A stretch of DNA of 64,000 nucleotides from UBA961 sp014191195 (GCA_964204605.1 OZ123195.1:248001-312000); one strand, 5' to 3'; positions 29,062-38,572 are shown, counted from the first letter of the stretch. The notes: generated by a model from the sequence alone, not told the origin. Numbers and translations: made by a program.

Positions 29062-30408
29062 TTACATAGAGCCGAGTGCAAACTTTACTTGCACTTGTGC
29101 ATCAAAATAATTGTATACAGCATTTACACGATTAATTTTTGCTGTTATCAACTGTGTATTTGCAGTCAAATAATCCACAATAGTAGCTGTTCCAACTTCA
29201 AAGCGTTCTTTGGCGCTTTCAAAATTCTGATTTGCTGCAACTATACTTCTATTTGTTATTTCTAATTGTTTCTCGGCCGAATATATATTCAATAAACCAG
29301 ATTGTAATTGAATTCTGATTGTTTGTTGTGTCCTTTCTTTTTCTAATTCATTCTGTTTGGATTGGAGTTCGGCATTTTGTATCTGCTGATTTGTTCTAAA
29401 GGCATCAAAAAGAGGGATATCAACATTTAATGCGACAAAAGATCTTCCAAATAAATCAAAATCTTTGATTTCGGAATTAGCCCAACTCCAACCGCCTGTT
29501 GCAGAGATACTTGGATAATATCCACTTTTGGAGGCAATAATTGAAAATTTGGAAGCTTCTATTCTACTTTTAGCTGCAGCAAAATCTGGCCTATTTGCTA
29601 ATGCTTGGGCATAAGCTTCATCAACAGATGAGAATTTTGAGCGAAAATTTGATATTTCTGATTCAGTTATTTCTTTAGGAAAACTATTCTCGGCAAATTC
29701 TGCTTTTTCACCTGGTGAATGTGCCATTGTAGAAAGCAAATTTGCTTTAGCAATACTTACTTGATTTTCTGATTGAACTAGCTCTAATTCTCTATTGCCA
29801 TTATCTGCTTCTTGAGCATAAATGATTGCAATTGGGGCAATGCCAGCTTCAAATCTTGCTTTTGCTCTTTCTAATTCTTTTTTACCTAGTAATAGATTTT
29901 CTGATCTTACAGCAACAAGTTTTGCATTTCTAAGAATTGTTAAATATTGTTGTATCACGGCTAATTTTACTTGATTTCTTGTTTGCTCTACTGTTTGTAA
30001 ACTAGCATTGATATTTGTGGTTGCAAGATCTATATTAGCTTCTCTGGAAAAACCATTGAACAAAGTGATATTTGCAAGAGTAGACGCAGAATATTGATCT
30101 GCAGGAGCTCTAAATCCACCAATATTAAATTGCCCACCCCCTAATTGATTAAGCCTTCTAGAATATCCCATAGATGCATTTACTTGTGGTAAATATCCGC
30201 CAAAGGCTGCTTTTTGATTTGCTTGGGCCGCAGGGATTTGCGCCATGGCTAACATCATATCTAGATTTGCTGAATCTGCAATTTTCATACATTCATCTAA
30301 AGAATAAATTTTTATACTTCCAGTTGAAGATGTTTGTGAATATGAACACATATTCTGAAAAAAGAATAAAGGGATAGATACTAATACAAGGTGGACAAGT
30401 GATTTCAT
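29062..30408 (-). CDS. TolC-family outer membrane efflux protein
   Basis: A 448-residue outer membrane factor with a signal peptide (about 1-24) and two repeated OEP halves, each rich in Ala/Gln/Asn coiled-coil heptads. The first half has the family segment YSLDECMKIA and GYLPQVNASMGYSR; the second has SGYYPSISATGGWSW and ends with the EVGTATIVDYLTANTQL motif typical of TolC-like proteins. It is the first gene of the efflux operon, so channel, adaptor, ATPase and permeases are made together. An inverted repeat lies ~60 bases upstream of its ATG. Confidence 0.94.
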   Translation of the reverse strand: MKSLVHLVLVSIPLFFFQNMCSYSQTSSTGSIKIYSLDECMKIADSANLDMMLAMAQIPAAQANQKAAFGGYLPQVNASMGYSRRLNQLGGGQFNIGGFRAPADQYSASTLANITLFNGFSREANIDLATTNINASLQTVEQTRNQVKLAVIQQYLTILRNAKLVAVRSENLLLGKKELERAKARFEAGIAPIAIIYAQEADNGNRELELVQSENQVSIAKANLLSTMAHSPGEKAEFAENSFPKEITESEISNFRSKFSSVDEAYAQALANRPDFAAAKSRIEASKFSIIASKSGYYPSISATGGWSWANSEIKDFDLFGRSFVALNVDIPLFDAFRTNQQIQNAELQSKQNELEKERTQQTIRIQLQSGLLNIYSAEKQLEITNRSIVAANQNFESAKERFEVGTATIVDYLTANTQLITAKINRVNAVYNYFDAQVQVKFALGSM

Positions 30409-30465
30409 AGAAGTAATAAAATAAAAGAATCGATGAAGAAGCGTTAAAATGAATGTATATAAGTA

Positions 30466-30494
30466 CTCATTAGTAAATATATATTACCAATGAG
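30466..30494. promoter_or_regulatory. 29-base inverted repeat upstream of the efflux operon
   Basis: CTCATTAGTAA (30466-30476) and TTACCAATGAG (30484-30494) are inverted copies with one mismatch around a 7-base AT spacer. The site lies 58 bases before the tolC-like ATG and 8 bases after the stop of the upstream secreted-protein gene. No T-run follows on the minus strand, so an operator for a dimeric repressor is as likely as a terminator hairpin. Confidence 0.5.
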
Positions 30495-30501
30495 ATGAAA
30501 A

Positions 30502-31446
30502 TTATCTTGAACGACGATTTTTCTTGAGTTTAGACCCTTTAATAAAGATATCCGAAAACCTAGAACTGACCATCTTTTTTAAAGTAAATTGGGAAGCTAT
30601 AAAATGTTTGATCTGCATTTGAGAATTTTTGCCATTGGACAATGATTTAACATTCATTTTTAACTCTGCTGTCCCAAAATAATGAATTGGAATATAAAGT
30701 GTAGAACTTATATCCATAATTCCGAATGCTGCTATTATAGCATTTGACTGTATCGTAGATTTTACTGGTGCAGGTGTTGAAGAAAAAAATCCACCCTGTG
30801 CTGTAACAGTATTTTCTAAACGATTACAGAGCTGTCCTAAAGTGTCGATATTGGGCCTCGCCCGCATAGAACTTATATGCTTTATAATCGGCACTGGAAT
30901 AGCATTTTCGGGCACATCGCATGTATCGTCTAATAACCAACCACTATGAACAAGGTGCTTACCATTACCTAAAGGTATAAATAAAAATGGCGCAAATGGG
31001 CCACCAGGCGATACAGCAGAAACTAATGAATCTTCACCCCCAAAATCATAGCGTTTCCCAGTAGAATCCATGGAAAACCAAATTTTTATATTTTTCCAAG
31101 GGGAAAAACTTCTAATTGAAGGTTTGCTAATTCCATCGGATTCTTTAGAAGAAAAATCGATCATTCTTTGGCTTATATACATTATTCCATTAGGTGTTAC
31201 AGAATCACATGCTATAAGCAGAACTTCTCTTCGATTTTTAACTATGATCGGACTTCTCATCCCTGTTATAATACTATCTCTAGAAATAACTTCATACAGT
31301 AAAGTGTCGCCTTTTACTAATGAATACCTATAAGAAACTGAATCTGATATAACTGGCTTTGGAAATTCTTGTTGAGAAAAAGCCGATATTGAATGTATTA
31401 CTATCACAACAAGAACTATGAATACATGCTTTAAAATAACTATCAT
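30502..31446 (-). CDS. Secreted protein of unknown function, basic C-terminal tail
   Basis: Not recognised. 314 residues with a signal peptide (about 1-24, cleavage after SAFS). The mature part is beta-rich in character, with YRYSLVKGDTLLYEVISRDS near the N-terminus, only a few cysteines and no repeats. It ends in a strongly basic tail, KLKKNRRSR. It begins one base after the stop of the upstream secreted-protein gene and the two probably share a transcript. Its neighbour has the same layout (signal peptide, beta-rich body, basic tail), which suggests a functional pair, perhaps periplasmic or surface. A hairpin-like inverted repeat follows its stop. Confidence 0.75.
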   Translation of the reverse strand: MIVILKHVFIVLVVIVIHSISAFSQQEFPKPVISDSVSYRYSLVKGDTLLYEVISRDSIITGMRSPIIVKNRREVLLIACDSVTPNGIMYISQRMIDFSSKESDGISKPSIRSFSPWKNIKIWFSMDSTGKRYDFGGEDSLVSAVSPGGPFAPFLFIPLGNGKHLVHSGWLLDDTCDVPENAIPVPIIKHISSMRARPNIDTLGQLCNRLENTVTAQGGFFSSTPAPVKSTIQSNAIIAAFGIMDISSTLYIPIHYFGTAELKMNVKSLSNGKNSQMQIKHFIASQFTLKKMVSSRFSDIFIKGSKLKKNRRSR

Positions 31447-31447
31447 A

Positions 31448-32482
31448 CTATTTTATTTTTTTTGATTGCTTTTCTTTTGGATGAGAATGTAATTGTTGAT
31501 TATTTCCTGAAAATCCTGTTCTCATATATTTTGTATCCATATTCATGGTAACAGGAAAAATAGCATTTTCTTGTCCTGTGGCTGCCATTCTTAATTCATA
31601 TTCCATCGATAATTGTGCATCGATAGGAATGCCTGTAAGCAATTCTACATTATAGATACCTTTTGCAGTTCCTTCTCCATCAATTGTAAGGAATACACCA
31701 CTTTGTTCAGCAGTTCCTTTAAATCCTAGAGAATGAGAGGAACATTGTATTGTTGCGATCCTTGTTCCGTTTTTAACTGAAATATCACTTATTACATAAT
31801 GAAGATTTGTATTCATAATAATGCTTGAATTACCTTCAAGAGCGCTTGTATGAATGGTATCAATCTTGGTAATCTTCCATGCAGAATCTTTTTTGATAGG
31901 CTTTGAAGGAAATTCGATAAGGAAATATCGAGCACCTTGTGCTAAAGATTGCAATAATTGTTCAGAGCGAGCTGGAATATGTGCCCCAGAAGGATGAGTA
32001 TGAATCCGTTCTAATACAATACCTTGCTGATTAATCAATTCTTGAGTTTCGGGTAATAAAGAACTATTTGTGGTAAAAGAAGTATCTGGTATGCCTGCCA
32101 TGCTTAATCCATCAAAAGAAACATTTCCCTTATCATATTTATATATTAATAAAAGTTGTTTCTTTACATTTTTATCAATGCTTAACTGCATAGAAGTATG
32201 TGCGGAAGTCCTTGCTTTAAAATCAAACATATCACCTAGTGTTTGCGATACAGAGCTTTCTACGCTAAAATTATATGTATTTCCAGGATTTGGACAATAT
32301 ATCAAGGGTATAATATCTTCAGATAACAAGGATTCTTTTTTTTCAAGTACTTTTGGGTTAGATTGAGGTGCTTGAGTTTTAAGTAATTTCTTTGATATTT
32401 GAGCTGTAGTATATGTACCATTATTAACAACTAATGATAATATGACAACTGAAATGAGAAAATATATATTCATGGGATGCAA
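31448..32482 (-). CDS. Secreted protein of unknown function, possibly DUF6263-like
   Basis: 344 residues with a signal peptide (about 1-28). The body begins with NTYNFSVESSVSQT and has alternating polar/hydrophobic strands, a pattern I associate with DUF6263-like proteins, including YNVELLTGIPIDAQLSMEYEL near the C-terminus. It ends in a basic tail, KEKQSKKIK. No catalytic motif is seen. It is the first gene of a two-gene unit upstream of the efflux operon and diverges from a membrane acyltransferase gene. Family placement is tentative. Confidence 0.7.
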   Translation of the reverse strand: MHPMNIYFLISVVILSLVVNNGTYTTAQISKKLLKTQAPQSNPKVLEKKESLLSEDIIPLIYCPNPGNTYNFSVESSVSQTLGDMFDFKARTSAHTSMQLSIDKNVKKQLLLIYKYDKGNVSFDGLSMAGIPDTSFTTNSSLLPETQELINQQGIVLERIHTHPSGAHIPARSEQLLQSLAQGARYFLIEFPSKPIKKDSAWKITKIDTIHTSALEGNSSIIMNTNLHYVISDISVKNGTRIATIQCSSHSLGFKGTAEQSGVFLTIDGEGTAKGIYNVELLTGIPIDAQLSMEYELRMAATGQENAIFPVTMNMDTKYMRTGFSGNNQQLHSHPKEKQSKKIK

Positions 32483-32662
32483 AAAAAATAATTTTATATT
32501 ATTGAATGTATGAGACGTATTATACTTGATTACATTTCTTAATAAAAGAAAGTAGATAAATATTATACAAATTTACCTCTGTAATTGCAGATATCGAATT
32601 AAATTTGCTGATTCTCTTGAAAGAATATACTCTGAAATCAGAAATACAATAGGAATAATGTA

Positions 32663-33796
32663 ATGTTGCAAAGGCTAAACTTTATTGATATACTAAGGGG
32701 ATTGGCTTGTATTTGGATGATAGAAACACATGTAGTAAATGCATTCCTACCCGATGGATATAAAGATAATCTCATATTTAATCTAATAGATATAAGCAAT
32801 GGATTTGTTGCTGTTTGTTTTATTTTTTGTGCAGGAGCTGGCTTTAGGCTTGCTTTAGAATCAAAATTTAAAGAGTACATAACAATGAGTGCTCCATTAC
32901 TTAGTTATGTGAAACGTTTATTATTTATCCTTGCTATTGCATATTGGATTCAAACGCCAGAATTTTCTTTGCAAAAAACACTTCAATCAAGTTCAGAAGA
33001 ATTTTCAAAATTCTTTATGTGTAATGTATTGCAGCTAATTGTTGCTTCTTCATTACTTTCTCTAGCGCTTCTGATAAGTACCAGATCATTTTTCAGATTT
33101 AGAATAGCATCATATCTAATACTTATTATTTTCTTTTGGTGTACCCCTTTTATATGGTCAATACCTCAAGATCAATTAGGATGGATTCCACTATTTTTGA
33201 GAATGTATATTGTTACTCAACCAACCTCTTTATTCCCATTGTTCCCATGGGCTGGATATTATTTTGCGGGAATAATAGTAACGGATTTGTTTTTGATTTC
33301 ACAAGACAAAGATTCAATAATAAAAAAAATGATCATAGCTTCTTTGGGAATAACAGCATTTGCTTTTATCAGTAAAGAGTATCTATGGCAATATTATCCT
33401 AGTACACTTAATTGGTGGTATGTTTCACCCGTTCATGCTTTATTTAGAACTGCTGGAGTAATAATATTATTTTCTTTATTCTATATGTTTAAAGATTATT
33501 GTACGGGTAAGAAATCAGCTTTTATGCAATTACTTGGTAAAGAATCATTGGTAGTATATGTAGGGCAAGGGATGCTAATTTATGGATCTGTTGCTAGTAA
33601 AGGACTTCAGTATTTTCTCCCAATTATCGTAAGTCCATTAGAGGTATTATTGCTTACATCTGGAATTACTGCTTCTATGGGTGCATATGCAAATATGTGG
33701 AATCACTTTAAAAGGCATTCTCCAGAACAAGCTCAATGGGTTCTCTATGCATTCTGTACTTTATTTGTTATAGCTTTTATTATTATCCCAGTTTAA
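32663..33796 (+). CDS. Membrane acyltransferase-like protein (DUF1624/HGSNAT type)
   Basis: A 377-residue polytopic membrane protein with about ten hydrophobic segments. The N-terminus RLNFIDILRGLACIWMIETHVVNAF matches the RxxxxDxLRGxxxxxMxxxH hallmark of heparan-alpha-glucosaminide N-acetyltransferase-like and DUF1624/YeiB proteins, with the conserved His in the first membrane segment. These move acetyl groups across membranes onto sugars; the acceptor here is unknown. A ribosome-binding site AGGAA lies seven bases before the ATG. It stands alone, followed by a 387-base gap. Confidence 0.78.
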   Translation: MLQRLNFIDILRGLACIWMIETHVVNAFLPDGYKDNLIFNLIDISNGFVAVCFIFCAGAGFRLALESKFKEYITMSAPLLSYVKRLLFILAIAYWIQTPEFSLQKTLQSSSEEFSKFFMCNVLQLIVASSLLSLALLISTRSFFRFRIASYLILIIFFWCTPFIWSIPQDQLGWIPLFLRMYIVTQPTSLFPLFPWAGYYFAGIIVTDLFLISQDKDSIIKKMIIASLGITAFAFISKEYLWQYYPSTLNWWYVSPVHALFRTAGVIILFSLFYMFKDYCTGKKSAFMQLLGKESLVVYVGQGMLIYGSVASKGLQYFLPIIVSPLEVLLLTSGITASMGAYANMWNHFKRHSPEQAQWVLYAFCTLFVIAFIIIPV

Positions 33797-34183
33797 ATGT
33801 TTCAAAATAAACAAACCGTGAGAAGAGTAAAATACAGAAAGATTGCAGTATAATGAAAGAAGATGAAGTGAGAAAAACATGTCTATTGATACATGGAATG
33901 CTAAACTTTTGATATGTAAAGAAAATAAAGATAAAAATTTATCATTAGACTATGTACATGAATACATGCTTAATGAATAATATGCAACATATTGATATAT
34001 ATAGACCTTAGGTGTATTATTAAGCACATTATATTAGATATTGAACAGTAATTATTCTAGGTATTTTAACTATTAATATTGAGTAGTTAATAACAAAGAT
34101 GAAAAACAGTTATTCAAACTAAGAAAAAACACTATTTTTGCGCATTCAATTATCACAGTAATCTAATTTTTTGGAATAGTACC
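33797..34183 (+). other. Intergenic region upstream of the CADD-like gene
   Basis: 387 AT-rich bases with no credible ORF on either strand and no RNA gene that I recognise. A TATTTTTG element (34133-34140, exact TAnnTTTG) lies 43 bases before the next ATG and may be its -7 box; no TTTG is at the right distance upstream. Confidence 0.5.
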
Positions 34184-34873
34184 ATGACAAGTCAAGAATT
34201 TCTTGAAAAACTCGATGCTATTATAAATGATCGTCATTTGCTACAGCATCCTTTCTATCAAATGTGGAATACCGGTGATTTATCACTGCAGATGCTACGT
34301 GAATATGCTTTTGAATATTATCAACAAGTACATCATTTCCCAACATATGTAAGTGCAACACATTCAAAGTGTGATGATATTGAGATTCGTCAAATGCTTT
34401 TAGAAAATCTAATTGAAGAAGAGCATGGGCCGAATAATCATCCAGAATTATGGCGTAGATTTGGTGATGCACTAGGTATTAGCCGCGAAGAAATGATGTC
34501 CCGTAAATATTTGCCGCATACAAAAAAATCTGTAGAAATATTAAAAGACTTAGCATCTAGGAATAATCCAGCAGAAGGTTTAGCAGCATTATATGCTTAT
34601 GAATCACAAATTCCTGAAGTATGCACTACAAAAATTGAAGGTTTAAAGAATAAATATAATCTTGATAATGAAGATGCATTAGTATTCTTTGAAGTTCACG
34701 AGCATGCTGATGAAATCCACAGAGAAGTTACAAGAGAAGCATTAGTTCGTTTATGTACAACTGATGAAAATAAGCACATTGCCTTAGATGCCGCAAGAGA
34801 GGCTGCAGATGCATTAAATCTATTATTAGATGGTGTATATGAAACCTATTGTGTAGAGCGCATAGCAGCTTAA
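34184..34873 (+). CDS. CADD-family self-sacrificing para-aminobenzoate synthase
   Basis: A 229-residue all-helical heme-oxygenase-like protein of the CADD family (Chlamydia protein associating with death domains). Family members replace PabABC by making pABA from one of their own tyrosines with a dimetal centre. All six metal ligands known for the Chlamydia protein (Glu81, His88, Glu142, His174, Asp178, His181) align with a constant offset of two to Glu79, His86, Glu140, His172, Asp176 and His179. The sacrificial Tyr27 and the Lys152 needed for amination align with Tyr25 and Lys150. Segments HHFPTYVSATHSKCDD and LYAYESQIPEV are diagnostic. It is a lone gene with its own terminator. The alignment is from memory, but the fixed offset makes the assignment strong. 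Confidence 0.88.
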   Translation: MTSQEFLEKLDAIINDRHLLQHPFYQMWNTGDLSLQMLREYAFEYYQQVHHFPTYVSATHSKCDDIEIRQMLLENLIEEEHGPNNHPELWRRFGDALGISREEMMSRKYLPHTKKSVEILKDLASRNNPAEGLAALYAYESQIPEVCTTKIEGLKNKYNLDNEDALVFFEVHEHADEIHREVTREALVRLCTTDENKHIALDAAREAADALNLLLDGVYETYCVERIAA

Positions 34874-34892
34874 TGATAGAATAGAGAAAGAT

Positions 34893-34928
34893 ATCCGCTT
34901 TGGGAAAACTCGCAAAGCGGATTTTTTT
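34893..34928 (+). terminator. Rho-independent terminator after the CADD-like gene
   Basis: A 10-base stem, ATCCGCTTTG (34893-34902) with CAAAGCGGAT (34913-34922), followed by seven T. Twenty bases after the stop. Confidence 0.92.
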
Positions 34929-35054
34929 GTGATTTGGTTATTTGTGGATAACATTTACTGCTAAGAGCTATAATTGAGCTGAATGGAGTAGCATGGGCGT
35001 TGGTGAAGTGTCTTAGCTTTCGTATTTTAAGCATCTATTTACATTAAGTATATT

Positions 35055-35954
35055 ATGTGTCGTTTTGTTGCATATATCGGTACGCCAGTTTTGGCAAACG
35101 ATCTTTTATATAAGCCTAAATACTCCTTGATTGCAGCTCAGAGCATGAATGCAGGCGAAATGAGTGTTCAGGTTAATGGAGATGGTTTTGGTATTGGATG
35201 GTATGCACCTGATTTAGACAATGAGCCTTGTGTATTTAGAAGTATTAAACCCGCCTGGAGCGATCAAAATTTACGTCATTTAGCAAGAAAGATTTATTCT
35301 CCTGTCATTTTTGCTCATATTCGAGCAGCTTCCCAAGGGATGTCTGTTGAAGAGTATAATTCACATCCATTTTCATATGGAAAATTAACATTCATGCATA
35401 ATGGTGTTATAGGTGGATTTAAAGAAATTCGCAGAAAGCTTCTAAGAAGATTAAGAGATACAGCTTATGATGCAATTTTAGGTTCTACGGATTCTGAGCA
35501 TTTATTTGGATTATTTCTTAATCATATAGCAGATCCTATGGGTAATGTTACATGTGATGAGATGGTTGAAGCAATTCAGAAAGCACTTTTTGATTTAAGT
35601 GAATTACTTATTGAATGTAATGTAAAACATCATTCTTATATCAATGTTTGCATAACAAATGGTGTCAGTTTAATTGCAGTTCGATACACAACAAATCAGA
35701 GTGTTCAGCCTGCATCATTATATTATATGTATGGCAAAGAATATCATTGCAGAGCAGAGCATTGTACTATGGAACCAGATAATGGAAAGCCATCAGCAAT
35801 TGTTATTGCATCCGAGCCATTCACATATAAAAGATCTGAATGGATGAAAGTAGAGAGAAATTCATTGTTTATCGTTGATGAGACAATGAAGCTGAGTTTT
35901 AAAAATGTAGACCTTCCAATAGAGCATGCATTATTTGAAAATCAGATATTATAA
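35055..35954 (+). CDS. Class II glutamine amidotransferase domain protein (YafJ/EgtC-like)
   Basis: A 299-residue stand-alone N-terminal-nucleophile glutaminase. It starts MCRF, placing the catalytic Cys at position 2 after Met removal. The GDGFGIGWY segment, AHIRAAS (substrate Arg) and the HNGVIGGF oxyanion motif follow. There is no synthetase domain. YafJ-like proteins have unknown substrates, and EgtC hydrolyses gamma-glutamyl intermediates in ergothioneine synthesis; no egt genes are in the window, so the role is open. It lies between the CADD-like gene and nuoL with separate spacing on each side. Confidence 0.88.
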   Translation: MCRFVAYIGTPVLANDLLYKPKYSLIAAQSMNAGEMSVQVNGDGFGIGWYAPDLDNEPCVFRSIKPAWSDQNLRHLARKIYSPVIFAHIRAASQGMSVEEYNSHPFSYGKLTFMHNGVIGGFKEIRRKLLRRLRDTAYDAILGSTDSEHLFGLFLNHIADPMGNVTCDEMVEAIQKALFDLSELLIECNVKHHSYINVCITNGVSLIAVRYTTNQSVQPASLYYMYGKEYHCRAEHCTMEPDNGKPSAIVIASEPFTYKRSEWMKVERNSLFIVDETMKLSFKNVDLPIEHALFENQIL

Positions 35955-36005
35955 TGTATTACAATATTATGCTGAATTAACTTTTTACAGTAAGCGAATA
36001 CGCAT

Positions 36006-37970
36006 ATGGTTGAATTGATTTACTTAGTACCACTTTTGCCTTTAATTGGTTTTTTAATTATTGGCTTTTTTGGAAAAAAACTCAACAATGAAAAACTTGT
36101 TGGTGCAATTGCTAGTATTGCTGTTGGCGGTGCTTTTTTGGTTGCACTTGGCGCTTTTTTACAATTAACTGGTGAATCTTCCGAAGCAAGAACCGAGCAT
36201 ATTGTCCGATTATTTACTTGGATTCAAGCAGGTTCTTTTCATATTGATATAGCATATCAAGTAGACCAACTATCAATACTGTATACCTTGATTATCACTG
36301 GTATTGGCACTTTGATACACATTTATTCAATTGGATACATGCATGGAGATAAGAGCTTTCCACGTTTTTTTGCTTATCTGAATTTATTTGTATTCATGAT
36401 GTTAAACCTTGTACTAGCCAATAACTTTGTTCTTACTTTTCTTGGCTGGGAAGGTGTAGGATTATGTTCATATCTTCTTATTGGATTTTGGTATGACAGA
36501 AAATTCGAAGGTTCTCATATAGTTTGGACAGGTGATGCAGCAAAAAAGGCATTTATTGTTAATCGAATTGGTGATTTTGGAGTATTGATTGCAATGTGCC
36601 TGATCTATATGCGATTTGGTTCTCTGGAATATACAACAGTGAATATGGCTGCAGCCTCTGGAGGAATTGATGCAGGATTAATTACTGCAATTACTTTGCT
36701 TTTATTTCTAGGTTGTACAGGTAAATCTGCGCAAATTCCCCTGGGTATCTGGTTGCCTGATGCGATGGCAGGTCCAACACCAGTATCTGCTTTGATCCAT
36801 GCTGCAACTATGGTAACAGCCGGTATATTCCTTATAGCTCGTAACTCAACATTATTTGCTTTATCTGATACAACAATGGCAATTATTACAGGTGTTGGTA
36901 TTACAACAGCCTTAATAGCCGCTACAATTGGTATAGTTCAAAATGATATCAAAAAAGTATTAGCATATTCTACAGTAAGCCAACTAGGCTTTATGTTTAT
37001 GGCTTTAGGAGTTGGAGCCTATACAGCTGCTGTGTTTCATGTGATGACTCATGCCTTTTTTAAAGCATTATTATTCCTAGGATCTGGATCTGTTATACAC
37101 GGAATGCATGCTGAACAAGACATACAAAAAATGGGTGGATTAAAGAAGTATATGCCTCAGACCTATATCACATTCTTATTAGGAACCATTGCAATTTCAG
37201 GGATTTTCCCATTTTCAGGTTTCTTCTCTAAAGATGAAATTTTATGGAATGCATATGCAAATGGAAGTCCAATATTATGGGGTGCCGGTGTTTTAGCTGC
37301 ATTTTGTACAGCATTTTATATGTTCAGACTATTATATCTAACATTTTACGGAGAGGAAAGATTTGACCATCATCATGTTCATCCTCATGAATCTCCGTTG
37401 ACAATGACATTGCCCTTATGGATTTTAGCTATTCTGTCTGTTTTTGGTGGCTTATTAGGAATACCTAAAGCATTATCAGGTGGTGTCGATATCAATATTC
37501 TTGAACATTGGTTAGAGCCAATCTTTGCAAATGCCAATAGCATTTTAGCTAGCCATCATAGTGATGCTCATCATCATTCATTGGCCTTAGAATGGGGTTT
37601 AATGGCAGCATCATTAGCTATCGCTATAATTGGAATACTATATGCAGCATCTTTGTATAAAAAATCTTCAAGTAAACCAGCTGAAATGGCAGCAAAGAAT
37701 AAAGGAATCTATAATATTCTTTGGAATAAATATTTTGTTGATGAGATCTATCACAATGTATTCGTAGCTCCGATGTATAAGATATCTTTAGATTTTCTTT
37801 GGAAGATAGTAGATGTGCAAATAATAGATGGTATCGTAAATGGCAGTGCTAGAGCAATTGCAGTAAGCGCAGAAAATCTCAGAAAGATTCAATCTGGTAT
37901 TGCTCAAAACTATGCTTTAATGATGTTATTTGGCATTGTTGCTATTATTGCTTGGATGGTATTTGCATAA
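36006..37970 (+). CDS. nuoL: NADH-quinone oxidoreductase subunit L
   Basis: The largest proton-pumping antiporter-like subunit of complex I. 654 residues with about 16 membrane segments, FLGWEGVGLCSYLLIGFW, the GKSAQIPLGIWLPDAMAGPTPVSALIHAATMVTAG motif (Lys and His of the proton channel; quoted in parts: GKSAQIPLG, WLPDAMAGPTPVSALIH), ending with the long lateral helix region. His-rich loops (HHHVHPHES; SHHSDAHHHS) lie near residues 455 and 520. It heads the block nuoL - DUF420 - nuoM - small protein - nuoN. Confidence 0.97.
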   Translation: MVELIYLVPLLPLIGFLIIGFFGKKLNNEKLVGAIASIAVGGAFLVALGAFLQLTGESSEARTEHIVRLFTWIQAGSFHIDIAYQVDQLSILYTLIITGIGTLIHIYSIGYMHGDKSFPRFFAYLNLFVFMMLNLVLANNFVLTFLGWEGVGLCSYLLIGFWYDRKFEGSHIVWTGDAAKKAFIVNRIGDFGVLIAMCLIYMRFGSLEYTTVNMAAASGGIDAGLITAITLLLFLGCTGKSAQIPLGIWLPDAMAGPTPVSALIHAATMVTAGIFLIARNSTLFALSDTTMAIITGVGITTALIAATIGIVQNDIKKVLAYSTVSQLGFMFMALGVGAYTAAVFHVMTHAFFKALLFLGSGSVIHGMHAEQDIQKMGGLKKYMPQTYITFLLGTIAISGIFPFSGFFSKDEILWNAYANGSPILWGAGVLAAFCTAFYMFRLLYLTFYGEERFDHHHVHPHESPLTMTLPLWILAILSVFGGLLGIPKALSGGVDINILEHWLEPIFANANSILASHHSDAHHHSLALEWGLMAASLAIAIIGILYAASLYKKSSSKPAEMAAKNKGIYNILWNKYFVDEIYHNVFVAPMYKISLDFLWKIVDVQIIDGIVNGSARAIAVSAENLRKIQSGIAQNYALMMLFGIVAIIAWMVFA

Positions 37971-37996
37971 GACATTTCAACATAAGACATTTAAAT

Positions 37997-38572
37997 ATGA
38001 ATAATACACATCCGAATAATCAAGATATCGTGCAATCGATGAATGAATCATCATTATCAGTATTAGTATATTCACTTACGATAGTAGTGGTATTATTAGT
38101 ATCATTTATGCTCTACTTTCCACAGGCATTAGCAATTGGATCATTAGATGTTTCTAGTTTGCCAAAGCTTAATGCATTCCTGAATGGATCTTGTAGTGTA
38201 TTATTAATGCTTGGTGTTTATTTTATTAAGAATAAAAAAAGACAAGCACATAAGACAGTAATGCTCAGTGCATTTACATTATCAGTGTTGTTCTTATTGT
38301 CTTATGTATTATATCATTCACAAGCACCGGCTACGCATTATGGTGGTGAAGGTATAATCAAGATAATATACTTTTTCATATTGATAACACATATAATATT
38401 GGCTGCTTGTATAGTTCCTTTAGCTTTATTTACATTGCTCCGGGCATGGAGAAGCGAGTTTGTAAGGCATAAGGCAATTGCAAAGTGGACATTTCCCATA
38501 TGGTTATATGTAACGATAACAGGCGTAATCGTATATCTTATGATTTCGCCATATTATCAAGTTAAGCCTTAA
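37997..38572 (+). CDS. DUF420 membrane protein inside the nuo block
   Basis: A 191-residue protein with five membrane segments. Conserved DUF420 features are the HK pair in QAHKTVM, LYHSQAPATHYGG, the membrane His in THIILAACIVPL and VRHKAIAKWTFPIW near the end. In other bacteria DUF420 genes (for example yozB) accompany cytochrome c oxidase and may bind metal or heme with these histidines. Here it lies between nuoL and nuoM, 26 bases after nuoL. I use the ATG at 37997; a longer frame from 37952 would overlap nuoL. Confidence 0.82.
   Translation: MNNTHPNNQDIVQSMNESSLSVLVYSLTIVVVLLVSFMLYFPQALAIGSLDVSSLPKLNAFLNGSCSVLLMLGVYFIKNKKRQAHKTVMLSAFTLSVLFLLSYVLYHSQAPATHYGGEGIIKIIYFFILITHIILAACIVPLALFTLLRAWRSEFVRHKAIAKWTFPIWLYVTITGVIVYLMISPYYQVKP

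Noticed and set aside
26432..32366. Plus-strand frames of 60-107 codons opposite the efflux operon
   Set aside because: They are shadows antisense to clear coding sequences with strong family motifs.
37952..37996. Extended N-terminus of the DUF420 protein overlapping nuoL
   Set aside because: The extension is hydrophilic, overlaps the nuoL end and is not like the family; the ATG at 37997 is a better start.
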